Both the position numbers and the translations under genes were made by a program. From assembly GCF_002868845.1 (NCBI RefSeq), contig NZ_PKUB01000022.1:1-51405 (forward strand): DNA of 51,405 bases, given 5' to 3'. A model generated the notes under the pieces. The model did not search any database and was not told where the DNA came from. It worked only from the letters and a program-made list of their open reading frames with translations. The stretch is from Desulfuromonas sp. (GTDB taxonomy: Bacteria; Desulfobacterota; Desulfuromonadia; Desulfuromonadales; BM501). This document shows positions 27,690-36,781 of the stretch, piece by piece. How positions within the stretch are numbered: position 1 is the stretch's first letter; each line of letters begins with the position of its first letter.

Positions 27690-29972
27690 TTGGCCAAAAA
27701 AGAAAAATTATTTGCCTCCGCGCAGAAAAATCTTCAGAAGGGGCAAATCACCCGGGCCATCAAGGATTATCAGAAGCTCGTTGAGATCGATCCGGGAGAG
27801 GTTCGCCATCGGCAAAAACTTGCGGAACTCTTCAGCCGGGCAGGGTCCAAGGACAAGGCTCTTAGTGAATATGAGACGGTGGCCAACTACTATGCGGAGA
27901 ACGGTTTTCACCTCAAAGCCATTGCCGTCTGCAAGCAGATTCAAAAACTCGATCCGGGACAGGTCAAAATCTACTACCGTCTCGCAGAGCTGAATGAAAA
28001 GCAGGGCCTTGTCGGCAATGCCCTTTCGGAATACCGGAATCTGGTCAACTATTTCGAAAATCGCAAAGAGCCTGACGAGGTTGTCAAGACCCTGGAAAAA
28101 ATGAAGGATCTTGCGCCGGATAATCTGAATATCCGGGTCAAACTCGCCGAAAGCTATGCCGCGGCGGGGCAGAATGACAAGGGCTTGGAGGAGTTCCGGG
28201 AGATTCAGGAATCTTTGCGGCAGAAGGGGGATATCTCCAAGATCCTCAAGCTCTATGAGATTTTCCTTCCCCTCTTCCCCGATGCGTCGGAGATGAAAAC
28301 AGGGCTCGCTCAAGCCCTGATAGAAAAAGGAGAGGTAGAAAAGGGCATCGCCATTCTTCGGAAGGTGCTCGAAGAACACGCCGGGCACACCGGGGCTCTT
28401 CGCCTGCTGGCCCAGGGGTACGAATCTCTGGGAAGAGGGGGGGAGCAGGAGGAGGCTTTGCGGCAGCTTCTGGAGGACGACTCCTCCGACCCCGATGCGC
28501 GGCTGGGGCTTGTCCGACTACATCTTCGGGAGGGGCGTTTGCACTCCGCACTGGGTGAACTCGACCCCTGGCGGCAGGCTCTGCTCGATGACGGACGCTG
28601 CGCCGCCCTTCAGGAGATCTATGAGCAACTCAAGGAGGCTCTGCCGCAGGACGAGCAGGTGCTCCATTCTCTTCGCGCCGTTTATGAGCATGCAGGAGAG
28701 GGCAACAAGCTCTTCGACATGATTTCGAGCTCCAGCGGAGAACCCGAATCGTCCGCTTTCATGGAGGTCGACCTTTCCGCTGGCGAAGAATCCTGCGATC
28801 ATCCTTCGGCGGACCTGCCTGTCGACATCGAGGCTCTTGGTTGCAAAGGCGGAATCCCTGAAGATGCGGATTTTTCCGGTGGCTCCGATGGTGAGGATGG
28901 TTCAGGTGAGGTCGAGGAAATCCCCCTGGAATTCCTCGAAGAGGTCGCAGAAACCGCCGCAACATCCGTTGTTCCCAAACCTTCCGAGGAGCCCGAGGAG
29001 CAGGAACTCGAATTCGAGATAGAGCTGGAACTGGACGAACCGGCGACGGAGGAAACTTCCGCCGCCGGCAGAGACGTGAGGGTTGAGGTGGCCTCCGAAA
29101 CCGATGCCCCGGCAGCGGTCTCGGCCTCTGGCGCCCCCAGCGAATCCGATGAGGAACTTCTTCTTGACTTGGCCTGGGAGGAAGAACCTGAAGTTGGCCC
29201 GGAGGCATCGCCCGTTGCCTCGGCGGCCGGGTCTGCCGAACTGGAAGAAGCCGAATTTTACCTGCAGCAGGGTCTTCTCGAGGAGGCCGAGGGCGTCTGT
29301 CGTGCCATTCTGGATCGCGATCCGGACAACGCTCAGGCCTGCGGCAAGCTTGCCGTTATCGTCGAAAGGCTCGGGTCTGAGGCAGCGTCTCTGGAGCCGC
29401 CGACGGACGGGGATCCCTTGGGAATCTTCCCGGCCGATGACTCCGTTGGCGGGAGCGGCGATGGGGATGAAGCCTTTGCTCTTGAAGAGACCCTCAACGA
29501 ACTGAGCGGCCCCGAGGTCTCCGCGGAGGAGGCTGAAGATCTCGAATCCCATTACCACCTCGGTATCGCCTACAAGGAGATGGGACTGCTCGATGAGGCT
29601 CTCGGCGAATTCGACAAGGCCATGAAAAGACCGGAGCGCCGAGTGGACTGCCTGACCCTGAAGGGGCTCTGCCTCGCCGAAAGGAGCTCTTTCGAGGAGT
29701 CAGAAGGTGTTTTCAGGGAGGCCCTGGCCGATAAGGGACTCAGTTCCGGCCAGCGGGTCAGCCTGCATTATGAAATGGGCGCGATGTACGACAACTGGGG
29801 GCTGACAGACAAGGCTCTGGAGAGTTTTCAGGCCGCGGCCGGCATCGATTCCTTTTTTCGGGACGTCGGCGAGAGAGTCCAGCAGCTGCAGAAGACCCTC
29901 GGGGTCGAAGGTCCTGTTCCGGAGAGCACGGGGCAGGGCAAGGGTAAAAAGGACCGCATCTCCTATGTTTGA
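27690..29972 (+). CDS. Large tetratricopeptide repeat protein with an acidic central region
   Basis: The 760-residue protein starts (TTG 27690, AGGGGA upstream) with a lysine-rich MAKKEKLFASAQKNLQKG and then TPR-type helices such as AIKDYQKLVEIDPGEVRHRQ. From about residue 350 to 510 it becomes low-complexity and rich in Glu, Ala, Ser and Pro. TPR units return in the last 240 residues (EAEFYLQQGLLEEAEGVCRA; YHLGIAYKEMGLLDEALGEF). TPR proteins act as scaffolds; no enzyme motif was seen and no signal peptide is obvious, so it is probably cytoplasmic. The following ATPase gene suggests they work together. It ends with TGA. Confidence 0.85.
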   Translation: MAKKEKLFASAQKNLQKGQITRAIKDYQKLVEIDPGEVRHRQKLAELFSRAGSKDKALSEYETVANYYAENGFHLKAIAVCKQIQKLDPGQVKIYYRLAELNEKQGLVGNALSEYRNLVNYFENRKEPDEVVKTLEKMKDLAPDNLNIRVKLAESYAAAGQNDKGLEEFREIQESLRQKGDISKILKLYEIFLPLFPDASEMKTGLAQALIEKGEVEKGIAILRKVLEEHAGHTGALRLLAQGYESLGRGGEQEEALRQLLEDDSSDPDARLGLVRLHLREGRLHSALGELDPWRQALLDDGRCAALQEIYEQLKEALPQDEQVLHSLRAVYEHAGEGNKLFDMISSSSGEPESSAFMEVDLSAGEESCDHPSADLPVDIEALGCKGGIPEDADFSGGSDGEDGSGEVEEIPLEFLEEVAETAATSVVPKPSEEPEEQELEFEIELELDEPATEETSAAGRDVRVEVASETDAPAAVSASGAPSESDEELLLDLAWEEEPEVGPEASPVASAAGSAELEEAEFYLQQGLLEEAEGVCRAILDRDPDNAQACGKLAVIVERLGSEAASLEPPTDGDPLGIFPADDSVGGSGDGDEAFALEETLNELSGPEVSAEEAEDLESHYHLGIAYKEMGLLDEALGEFDKAMKRPERRVDCLTLKGLCLAERSSFEESEGVFREALADKGLSSGQRVSLHYEMGAMYDNWGLTDKALESFQAAAGIDSFFRDVGERVQQLQKTLGVEGPVPESTGQGKGKKDRISYV

Positions 29973-30001
29973 GGGGAGGGCCGCGAGCCCTGGGAGGGAG
30001 C

Positions 30002-30904
30002 ATGAGTTATATTGAGCATTTTGGCCTGGAACGGGAACCGTTTTCAAACGCCCCCGATGCCCGATTTTATTTCAATACCGAGCAGCACAGCCAGGCCCTC
30101 ATCCGGCTCATGTATGCCGTCGACTCCAACAAGGGGCTGGCGGTTCTGGTGGGAGGGGTCGGGACGGGGAAAACCACCCTCGCCCGACGCATGCTGGACA
30201 ACCTTCCCGAGGAGCATTACGAGTCATCGCTCCTGGTCATGGTTCATTCCGGCATCACGCCCGAGTGGATTCTGACCCGGATCGCCATGCAGCTGGGCGT
30301 CGAAGACCCCGCAACCGACCGGCTCAAACTGCTCCGGCAGCTATACGAACGGCTCGAGGAGATCGAAGCCTCAGGGCGCAAGGCGGTGGTCCTTATTGAC
30401 GAGGCCCAGATGCTTCAGAGCCGGGAGTTGATGGAGGAGTTCCGGGGTCTTCTCAATTTGGAGATCCCAGGGAAAAAGCTCCTTAATATCGTTTTTTTCG
30501 GCCTTCCCGAGGTGGAGGACTGCCTCAGCCTTGACGAGCCCCTCGCCCAGAGGGTCGCCGTGAAATATCATCTTCACTCGCTCCCAGTCGATACGACCGA
30601 ATCTTATATCAAGCACCGCCTGCAGGTGGCGGGCGCCAGCAAAATGCCTTTCACCGGCGATGCCATCCCGGCGCTTCATCGCTATGCCGGCGGTGTGCCC
30701 CGGCTCATCAACACCCTCTGCGACAACTGCCTGTTCGAGGCCTACATGCGCAAGATGAACAAGGTTGACGCTAAGATCGTGTTCAGCATCGCGGGCGATT
30801 TCGGTCTGCTGCGTCAGTCACCCAAGGGGGCCGAGCCCCGGAACAAGCTCGAAGACCTCGACGAGATCGAGAGCATGCTCGACAGCCTCGAGCAGAAGAT
30901 GTAA
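30002..30904 (+). CDS. ExeA/GspA-like AAA ATPase
   Basis: The 300-residue protein begins MSYIEHFGLEREPFSNAPDA and has the Walker A motif VGGVGTGKTTLARRM at about residue 52 and Walker B VVLIDEAQML near residue 135, with GVPRLINTLCDNCLFEAYMR in the lid region. This is the pattern of the ExeA/GspA family of AAA proteins, linked in other bacteria to secretin assembly or pilus systems. It lacks the peptidoglycan-binding domain of ExeA. It starts 29 bases after the TPR gene with GGGAGGGAG upstream, so the two are probably an operon. It ends with TAA. Confidence 0.85.
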   Translation: MSYIEHFGLEREPFSNAPDARFYFNTEQHSQALIRLMYAVDSNKGLAVLVGGVGTGKTTLARRMLDNLPEEHYESSLLVMVHSGITPEWILTRIAMQLGVEDPATDRLKLLRQLYERLEEIEASGRKAVVLIDEAQMLQSRELMEEFRGLLNLEIPGKKLLNIVFFGLPEVEDCLSLDEPLAQRVAVKYHLHSLPVDTTESYIKHRLQVAGASKMPFTGDAIPALHRYAGGVPRLINTLCDNCLFEAYMRKMNKVDAKIVFSIAGDFGLLRQSPKGAEPRNKLEDLDEIESMLDSLEQKM

Positions 30905-30930
30905 ACCAACCATCAACTGAGTACTGGAAG

Positions 30931-30951
30931 ACGGCCGGCGTCGCCGGCCGT
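30931..30951 (+). terminator. GC-rich hairpin between the ATPase gene and mutL
   Basis: A perfect 9-bp stem (30931-30939 with 30943-30951) closes on a three-base loop and is followed by TTCGCGTTTC, only a weak T-rich tail. It may attenuate or end the TPR-ATPase message. Confidence 0.45.
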
Positions 30952-31007
30952 TCGCGTTTCCGCTCGATGCTGCCAATCACGAGACAGTCGTCTCCAGGAC
31001 GTTCCTT

Positions 31008-32843
31008 GTGGATAAACATAAAATAAGCATTTTGCCTGAAACCCTCTGCAACCAGATTGCCGCCGGCGAGGTCGTGGAGCGGCCGGCCTCGGTGGTCAAG
31101 GAACTGGTGGAAAATTCACTCGATGCCGGGAGCAAGGATATTCGGATCGAAGTGGAGAAGGGGGGCAAGCGTCTGTTGCGGGTAACCGATGACGGCGAGG
31201 GGATGGGCAAGGATGATGCCTTCCTCTGCCTGGAGCGCCACGCCACCAGCAAAATCACCTCTTCCGAAGACCTTTTCCAGTTGCGCACCCTCGGTTTCCG
31301 GGGCGAGGCTCTGCCCTCGATCGCCTCGGTTTCCCGCTTTACCCTCCGGACCCGCTCGGCCGAGGCTCAGGAGGGATGGGAGATCTACGCCGAAGGGGGA
31401 ATTGTCCGGAGGGCGGAGGCGGCGGGTCTGCCCGGCGGTACGGTTATGGAGGTTAGAGACCTCTTCTTCAACACACCGGCGCGGCGCAAGTTCCTGCGCC
31501 GCGAGGAGACCGAACTGGGCCACATCGGCGATGTCGTGACCAAACTGGCCCTGGCCCATCCGGAAGTGCAGTTTCGCCTGGTTCATAACGGACGCGCAAT
31601 CCTGGAGGCCTACCGGCAGGGCTCCCTCGAGGAGCGGGTCGGGGCGCTTCTGGGCCGTCCCCTCCTTAAAGACCTACTGGCCATTGAGATGGATGATGGT
31701 GACGGCCTTAAATTGACGGGGCTCGTCTCCCAGCCCGCCGTCACCCGCTCGACAACCGGCTACATTTACACCTTTATCAACGGGCGCTACGTCCGGGACA
31801 GGGTCGTCCAGCATGCTGTGCTTGGGGGGTACAGGCACCTGCTTATGAAAGGGCGCTATCCCGTTGCGGTTCTGTTCCTCGAGATCGATCCCGAAATGGT
31901 CGACGTCAACGTTCATCCGACCAAGCACGAGGTTCGGTTCCGCTAGCAGGGACGGGTCCACGACTTTCTCGCCTCCTCGGTTCGACAGACGCTGAGCCCC
32001 TCCGAGTGGCTCTCCCATGCAGATGAGGCTCCTACCCCCGAGACCATACCCGCCGCATCGATTCGCGAAGGTGGGTCTGCGGGCGCCGTTCCTGATCGCC
32101 CTGCCCAATCGCCCGTTGCCGCCCCTCAGGTTGCTCTGACGGGGGTTCGGGAGGCTCTTACGTCCTATGCGGGCGGCGCACCGGCCGTTCCAGGCTCTTC
32201 CTCCGCCCCCCCTCGCCGGTTCGAGAACGCCCCCGAACCGCTCATGATCGCCACCGGCGGGTTTTTCTCCTCCCTGGAGCTTATCGGGCAGTACCGTTCC
32301 AGTTACATCCTTTGCCAGGACGGGGAGGACCTGATCCTGGTCGATCAGCATGCAGCCCACGAGCGAATCGGTTTCGAGCGCCTTCGTGCCCAGTTCCGGC
32401 AGGGAACGGTCGAATGCCAGGCACTGTTGTTCCCGACGGTCATTGAGGTCGATTTTCGCGAAGCGGCCCTTCTTAAAGAGCAGTTGGGGGAGTTGGAGCG
32501 GCTTGGGTTTGAACTCGAACCGTTCGGGGGGAAGAGTTTTGCTCTCAAGGCCGTCCCCCGCTTGCTGCGAGACGCCGAGGCGGAGCAGCTCGTTCTGGAC
32601 GTCGCGGCCGAAATTGCTTCCGTCGGCAAGAGCGGGCTCGCCGAGGAGGCCCTTGACAAGGTCCTCATGCTCATGGCCTGCCACGGTGTAATTCGGGCCA
32701 ACCAGGGCCTGGCCCCTGCAGAAATGCTCGCCCTGCTTCGCGATCTCGACGGGGTCGATTTCAAGGCCCACTGCCCCCACGGCCGGCCCGTTATGTCGCG
32801 CCTGGCCGGTGTCGAGGTTGAACGCATGTTCAAGAGGACCTGA
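31008..32843 (+). CDS. mutL: DNA mismatch repair protein MutL, interrupted by an in-frame UAG at codon 313
   Basis: Read through TAG at 31944-31946, the frame encodes a 611-residue MutL. The N-terminal GHKL ATPase has ENSLDAG (35-41), DDGEGM (61-66) and GFRGEAL (96-102). After the stop come a proline-rich linker and the dimerisation/endonuclease domain with DQHAAHERI (446-454) and CPHGRP (589-594), so nick-forming activity is expected. The stop lies at the end of the ATPase core in EVRFR-stop-QGRVHDFL; from memory, E. coli MutL has glutamine there (CAG is one base away). Stopping would leave an N-terminal fragment unable to nick DNA and could cause a mutator state. The start is GTG 31008. miaA overlaps its TGA. 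Confidence 0.88.
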
Positions 32844-33787
32844 TGGGGGAGGTGTCTAAAGACCCCGGGGCCTTGCCCCTGCTGGTCATCTGCGGTCCCA
32901 CCGCATCGGGAAAAACGGCGCTGGCACTGCGTTTGGCCCAACGGCTCGAGATGGAAATCATCTCGGCCGACTCCCGCCAGGTCTATCGTCATCTCGATAT
33001 CGGCACCGCCAAGGCGACCCGGGAAGAGCGCGGGCGGGTTCCCCACCACCTGATCGACGTGGTCGATCCGGACCAGGATTTCAGCGCCGCCGATTTCGCC
33101 CGGCTCGGCAGAGAAACTGTTGGGCAGGTCTTTGGCCGGAGCCGTCTGCCGGTGGTGGTTGGGGGAACCGGACTATACATACGCACTCTTACCGAGGGGC
33201 TGCTCCCGGGACCGCCCGCCGATCCCGGTCTGCGGCGCGAACTGCTCGAGGCGGAGGGCGCCGAGGGTGAGGGCGCCCTGCACCGGCGCCTCGAACAGAT
33301 CGATCCCACGCTTGCCCGGCGCCTTCAGCCCCGGGACCTGGTGCGCATCGTGCGGGCCCTGGAGGTTTACGATCAAACAGGGCGACGCCTCTCGGATCTC
33401 CAGGCGGAGCACGGTTTTCGGGAGGCTCCTTACCGAATCCTTCAGTTGGCGGTCTCCTCATCGCGGGAAGAGTTGTATCAGCGTATCGACCGGCGGGTTG
33501 AGGCGATGGTGCAGGAGGGGCTCCTCGACGAGGTTCGCACTCTCCTGGACATGGGGTACTCGCCCTCGCTAAAGGCTCTGCGTACCATCGGGTATCGTGA
33601 GTGCATCGCCCACCTGAAGGGGGAACTCTCCCTGGATGAGGCGGTAAGGCTCATCCAGAGGGACACGCGGCGGTACGCGAAACGGCAATTTACCTGGTTT
33701 CGCAAAGACAATTCAATAATTTGGGTTGATTCCTGTGGAGAGTTTGATAGAATCCTCGCATTGATTGAAGATTTTTATGCAGAGTAA
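32843..33787 (+). CDS. miaA: tRNA dimethylallyltransferase MiaA
   Basis: The 314-residue protein has the P-loop ICGPTASGKTALALRLAQRL, SADSRQVYRHLDIGTAK and VVGGTGLYI, then QRDTRRYAKRQFTWFRKD, all MiaA signatures. It transfers a dimethylallyl group to A37 of tRNAs reading UNN codons. Its ATG overlaps the mutL TGA, and hfq follows, the same mutL-miaA-hfq order as in many proteobacteria. It ends with TAA. Confidence 0.96.
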   Translation: MGEVSKDPGALPLLVICGPTASGKTALALRLAQRLEMEIISADSRQVYRHLDIGTAKATREERGRVPHHLIDVVDPDQDFSAADFARLGRETVGQVFGRSRLPVVVGGTGLYIRTLTEGLLPGPPADPGLRRELLEAEGAEGEGALHRRLEQIDPTLARRLQPRDLVRIVRALEVYDQTGRRLSDLQAEHGFREAPYRILQLAVSSSREELYQRIDRRVEAMVQEGLLDEVRTLLDMGYSPSLKALRTIGYRECIAHLKGELSLDEAVRLIQRDTRRYAKRQFTWFRKDNSIIWVDSCGEFDRILALIEDFYAE

Positions 33788-33798
33788 AAGGAGCGGAC

Positions 33799-34032
33799 AT
33801 GGCCAAGACCCCATTCAACATTCAGGATCAGTTTCTTAACCAGGCCCGCAAGGAGCGGGTTCGCGTGACCGTGGTGATGATGTCGGGGGAAAAACTGGAG
33901 GGGTTTATCAAGTCCTTCGACAGTTTTTGCCTGCTCGTGGAAAGCAGTGGAGACATCCTGCTCTACAAGCACGCCATTTCCTCGATCACCTCCTCTGACG
34001 GGTCCTTCCGACTGCACGGTGGAAGGGACTGA
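33799..34032 (+). CDS. hfq: RNA chaperone Hfq
   Basis: The 77-residue protein starts MAKTPFNIQDQFLNQARKER and has the Sm1 motif (VTVVMMSGEKLEGFIKSFD) and the Sm2 motif YKHAISSI. It forms a hexamer that pairs small RNAs with mRNAs. GGAGCGGAC before ATG 33799 is a good ribosome site. It follows miaA by 11 bases. It ends with TGA. Confidence 0.96.
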   Translation: MAKTPFNIQDQFLNQARKERVRVTVVMMSGEKLEGFIKSFDSFCLLVESSGDILLYKHAISSITSSDGSFRLHGGRD

Positions 34033-34071
34033 TAACCCGTCCCCAGGGGGTGTCCCCCGCGAACACAATTT

Positions 34072-34122
34072 GGGTCCCCGCTCGGAGGCTGTTGCAGCCT
34101 AGTGCGGGGGCCCTTGTCTTTT
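34072..34122 (+). terminator. Probable terminator after hfq
   Basis: A nested hairpin pairs GGGTCCCCGC (34072-34081) with GCGGGGGCCC (34104-34113) through one G-T wobble, with an inner stem AGGCTG/CAGCCT. TTGTCTTTT follows. Confidence 0.65.
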
Positions 34123-34177
34123 CGAGCGATACCGTACTGGGAAACTCACCAAATTCCGGTTCGCTGAGAAGGGGCCC

Positions 34178-34717
34178 ATGGCGCATGGGATGAACATCCC
34201 CAATGCTCTGACCCTGCTGCGATTGCTTTTGGTGCCGGGGTTCCTGATCGCCGTCATTTACGGGCGGTTGCCGGCGGCCCTTACTTTGTTTGTCGTAGCG
34301 GCTATCACCGATTTTCTCGACGGCTTGCTCGCACGCATCCTCGGGCAGGAGACGCTTCTCGGTGCCTACCTCGACCCGGTCGCCGACAAGCTGCTTTGCA
34401 TCACCGCTTTTGTGTCCTTGGCTGCCGTTGGGGTTTTGCCGGCTTGGCTCGCGGTTCTCGTGGTGGCCAAGGACCTCTACGCCGCTCTCGGGGCACTGAT
34501 CGTTCTATTCTGCAACCGACCGCTTCCCGAAGGACCATCCCCGTGGGGCAAACTGGCTACCGGTCTGGAACTGCTGACTGCCGGAATAGCCCTGCTTGCC
34601 GTTGCCGTTGGGGCGGGCGGCGCGTTTCTGCCGCCCCTGTTTGCGTTGACCGGTGCGATGACCGCCGTAGCTGGTCTTCATTATGTCGTCGGCGGCGTTC
34701 TCTTCCTGTCGCGCTGA
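34178..34717 (+). CDS. CDP-alcohol phosphatidyltransferase (PgsA-like)
   Basis: The 179-residue membrane protein carries the complete CDP-OH-P motif: DG at 48-49, AR at 52-53, G62, D66 and D70 (DGLLARILGQETLLGAYLDP, then VADK). Hydrophobic segments suggest about five membrane spans. It uses CDP-diacylglycerol to make phosphatidylglycerol phosphate (PgsA) or, less likely, another anionic lipid such as cardiolipin (CMP-forming type). ATG 34178 follows GAGAAGGGGCCC; ATG 34190 is also possible. It ends with TGA. Confidence 0.88.
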   Translation: MAHGMNIPNALTLLRLLLVPGFLIAVIYGRLPAALTLFVVAAITDFLDGLLARILGQETLLGAYLDPVADKLLCITAFVSLAAVGVLPAWLAVLVVAKDLYAALGALIVLFCNRPLPEGPSPWGKLATGLELLTAGIALLAVAVGAGGAFLPPLFALTGAMTAVAGLHYVVGGVLFLSR

Positions 34718-34800
34718 CCTCAGAGCACGGTGGCTCCGGCCGGAACCTTCCATGGCGCGGTGGCCAAGTGGTCATGTTTTCTGATTCCCGAGACAAACAT

Positions 34801-36090
34801 ATGATAGAAATCCTATCGGTAGACCCCGGCAGCATCGGCGCTGAACTCGACCTGGAACCGGGTGATTGCCTTCTTTCCATCAATGGCGAAGTGGTACGCG
34901 ATCTGCTCGACTTTCAATTGCAACTCTCAGAGGAAGAGCTCCTCCTCGAGGTGCGCAAGAAGGAAGGCGAACTCTGGGACATCGAGTTGGAAAAGGACGC
35001 AGGCGCCCCGATGGGTCTGCATTTCGAGCACCCGGAGCCGAAGCAGTGCGGCAACAACTGCATTTTCTGCTTCGTCCACCAGCTGCCGAGCGGCATGCGC
35101 TCGACGCTCTACGTCAAGGACGAGGATTTCCGCTTCTCCTTTCTTTACGGATCCTATATCACTCTGACCAATCTGGATGAGGCCGATATCCAGAGAATCA
35201 TCGACCAGCACCTTTCGCCTCTCTATGTGTCGGTACACGCCACCAACGACCAGCTTCGTTCCAGGCTTCTCGGGGTCGAAGGCCCGCCGATCCTCGATCT
35301 GCTTCGGCGTTTGACCGCCGCCGGGATCGAGGTGCATACCCAGATTGTGCTCTGTCCTGGGTTGAATGACGGTGAGGAGTTGGAGCGGACCGTGGAGGAT
35401 CTTCAGGCCCTCCATCCGGGCGTCATTTCCCTGGCGGTCGTTCCCCTCGGGCTGACTGGGTACCGGCAGCGGCTTCCCACGTTGGAATCAGTCTCTCCAG
35501 AGATTGCTCGGAGTGTTCTGGAAGTCCTCGAGCGCTATCAGGAGCAGCTGCTGGATCGATGCGGAACCCGCTTCGTCTTCGCAGCAGACGAGTTTTACCT
35601 GAAGGCAGGAATTGATTTTCCTCCTATCGAGGCCTACGAGGATCTGGGGCAGTTGGAAAACGGCGTCGGGATGGTCCCTCTGTTCCGGTCCGACGCTGCC
35701 GAAGCGCTGGCCGAGGCCCGGTCACTTGAGTCTCCCGAATTTTCCACCATTACCGGGGAGTCGTCGCTGCAGGAGCTGGAGAAGTTTTGCGTTGCGTTGT
35801 CCAAAAAGACCGGGGTCATCATCCACCTGCACCCCGTGCGTAACGAATTCTTCGGCGGTCAGGTCACGGTAACCGGACTCCTTACCGGCCGCGACGTGGC
35901 GGCTCAACTGCGGGACAAACCCCTCGGAGAAGTTCTCCTGGTCCCCGATGTCATGCTCAAGGACGGGGAGGATGTATTCCTGGACGACTTGTCTCTGAAT
36001 GATCTGGAAGCGGAACTGGGGGTGCGGGTTGAAAAAGTCGAGAGTTCTCCCTGGGGGCTGCTTGAAGCTCTTGAACGACATGCCCGATAA
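34801..36090 (+). CDS. DUF512 family radical SAM-like Fe-S protein
   Basis: The 429-residue protein has a PDZ-like N-terminus (SVDPGSIGAELDLEPGDCLL), a CxxxCxxC Fe-S motif at residues 83-90 (CGNNCIFC), FLYGSYITLTNL, and the DUF512 C-terminal region including PVRNEFFGGQVTVTGLLTGR. Family members are widespread in anaerobes with no firmly known reaction. The start is unclear: ATG 34801 gives a family-like N-terminus and ATG 34774 adds nine residues; neither has a clear ribosome site. It follows the phosphatidyltransferase gene in the same direction. It ends with TAA. Confidence 0.87.
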   Translation: MIEILSVDPGSIGAELDLEPGDCLLSINGEVVRDLLDFQLQLSEEELLLEVRKKEGELWDIELEKDAGAPMGLHFEHPEPKQCGNNCIFCFVHQLPSGMRSTLYVKDEDFRFSFLYGSYITLTNLDEADIQRIIDQHLSPLYVSVHATNDQLRSRLLGVEGPPILDLLRRLTAAGIEVHTQIVLCPGLNDGEELERTVEDLQALHPGVISLAVVPLGLTGYRQRLPTLESVSPEIARSVLEVLERYQEQLLDRCGTRFVFAADEFYLKAGIDFPPIEAYEDLGQLENGVGMVPLFRSDAAEALAEARSLESPEFSTITGESSLQELEKFCVALSKKTGVIIHLHPVRNEFFGGQVTVTGLLTGRDVAAQLRDKPLGEVLLVPDVMLKDGEDVFLDDLSLNDLEAELGVRVEKVESSPWGLLEALERHAR

Positions 36091-36112
36091 AGCTTACCAA
36101 GAAGACAGGTGT

Positions 36113-36754
36113 ATGGACGAGCACCAAAGATGGCACCGCCGGAGCCTGCTGGAGCAGGCCGCAGTTGCCCTGGAACGTAACGGTTTCGCCACCACCGTCT
36201 GTGAGAGTCGGGAGGAGGCCGTCGCATACCTGAAGGGGGAGGCCGATGAGGCGCAGACTCTCGGGTTCGGAGGCTCCATGACCCTGGCGGACATGGATCT
36301 GGTGGGGCTTTTCGAAGGGGCGGGGAAGAAGACCCTAGTGCATGGCAGATCTGGCTATTCTCCCGAGCAGCGTCGGGGCGTGATGCAGGATCAACTCAAC
36401 TGCGACTTGTTCTTTACCAGCACCAATGCCCTGACCCTTCAGGGGCACCTGGTCAACATCGACGCCACCGGCAATAGGGTCGGCGCCATGGCTTTCGGGC
36501 CTCAAAGGGTCGTTGTCGTGGCGGGGGTCAACAAGGTCTGCCACAGCCTTGAGAGTGCTTTGCGCCGGGTCAAGGAGGTGGCCTGCCCGCCCAATGCGCG
36601 CCGTCTCGGTTTCGATACACCCTGTGCAAAAACCGGCCTCTGCTCCGACTGCAATTCGCCCGAGCGGATATGTCGCATCACAACCATCATCGAGCGCAAG
36701 CCGCGGGCCACAGACCTGCGTATTTGCCTGGTCAACGAACAACTGGGCTACTGA
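36113..36754 (+). CDS. LUD domain (LutC/YkgG-like) protein
   Basis: The 213-residue protein shows TLGFGGSMTLADMDLVGLF, LFFTSTNALTLQGHLVNIDA and GNRVGAMAFGPQRVVVVAGV, the pattern of LUD-domain proteins of the lactate utilisation family. Near the C-terminus a cysteine group (CAKTGLCSDCNSPERIC) could bind an Fe-S cluster. It is not beside lutA/lutB, so a lactate role is uncertain. ATG 36113 is chosen; an upstream ATG at 36080 overlaps the DUF512 gene. It ends with TGA. Confidence 0.82.
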   Translation: MDEHQRWHRRSLLEQAAVALERNGFATTVCESREEAVAYLKGEADEAQTLGFGGSMTLADMDLVGLFEGAGKKTLVHGRSGYSPEQRRGVMQDQLNCDLFFTSTNALTLQGHLVNIDATGNRVGAMAFGPQRVVVVAGVNKVCHSLESALRRVKEVACPPNARRLGFDTPCAKTGLCSDCNSPERICRITTIIERKPRATDLRICLVNEQLGY

Positions 36755-36781
36755 GCGCAGGATTGTGAAAGGACGAGCACC

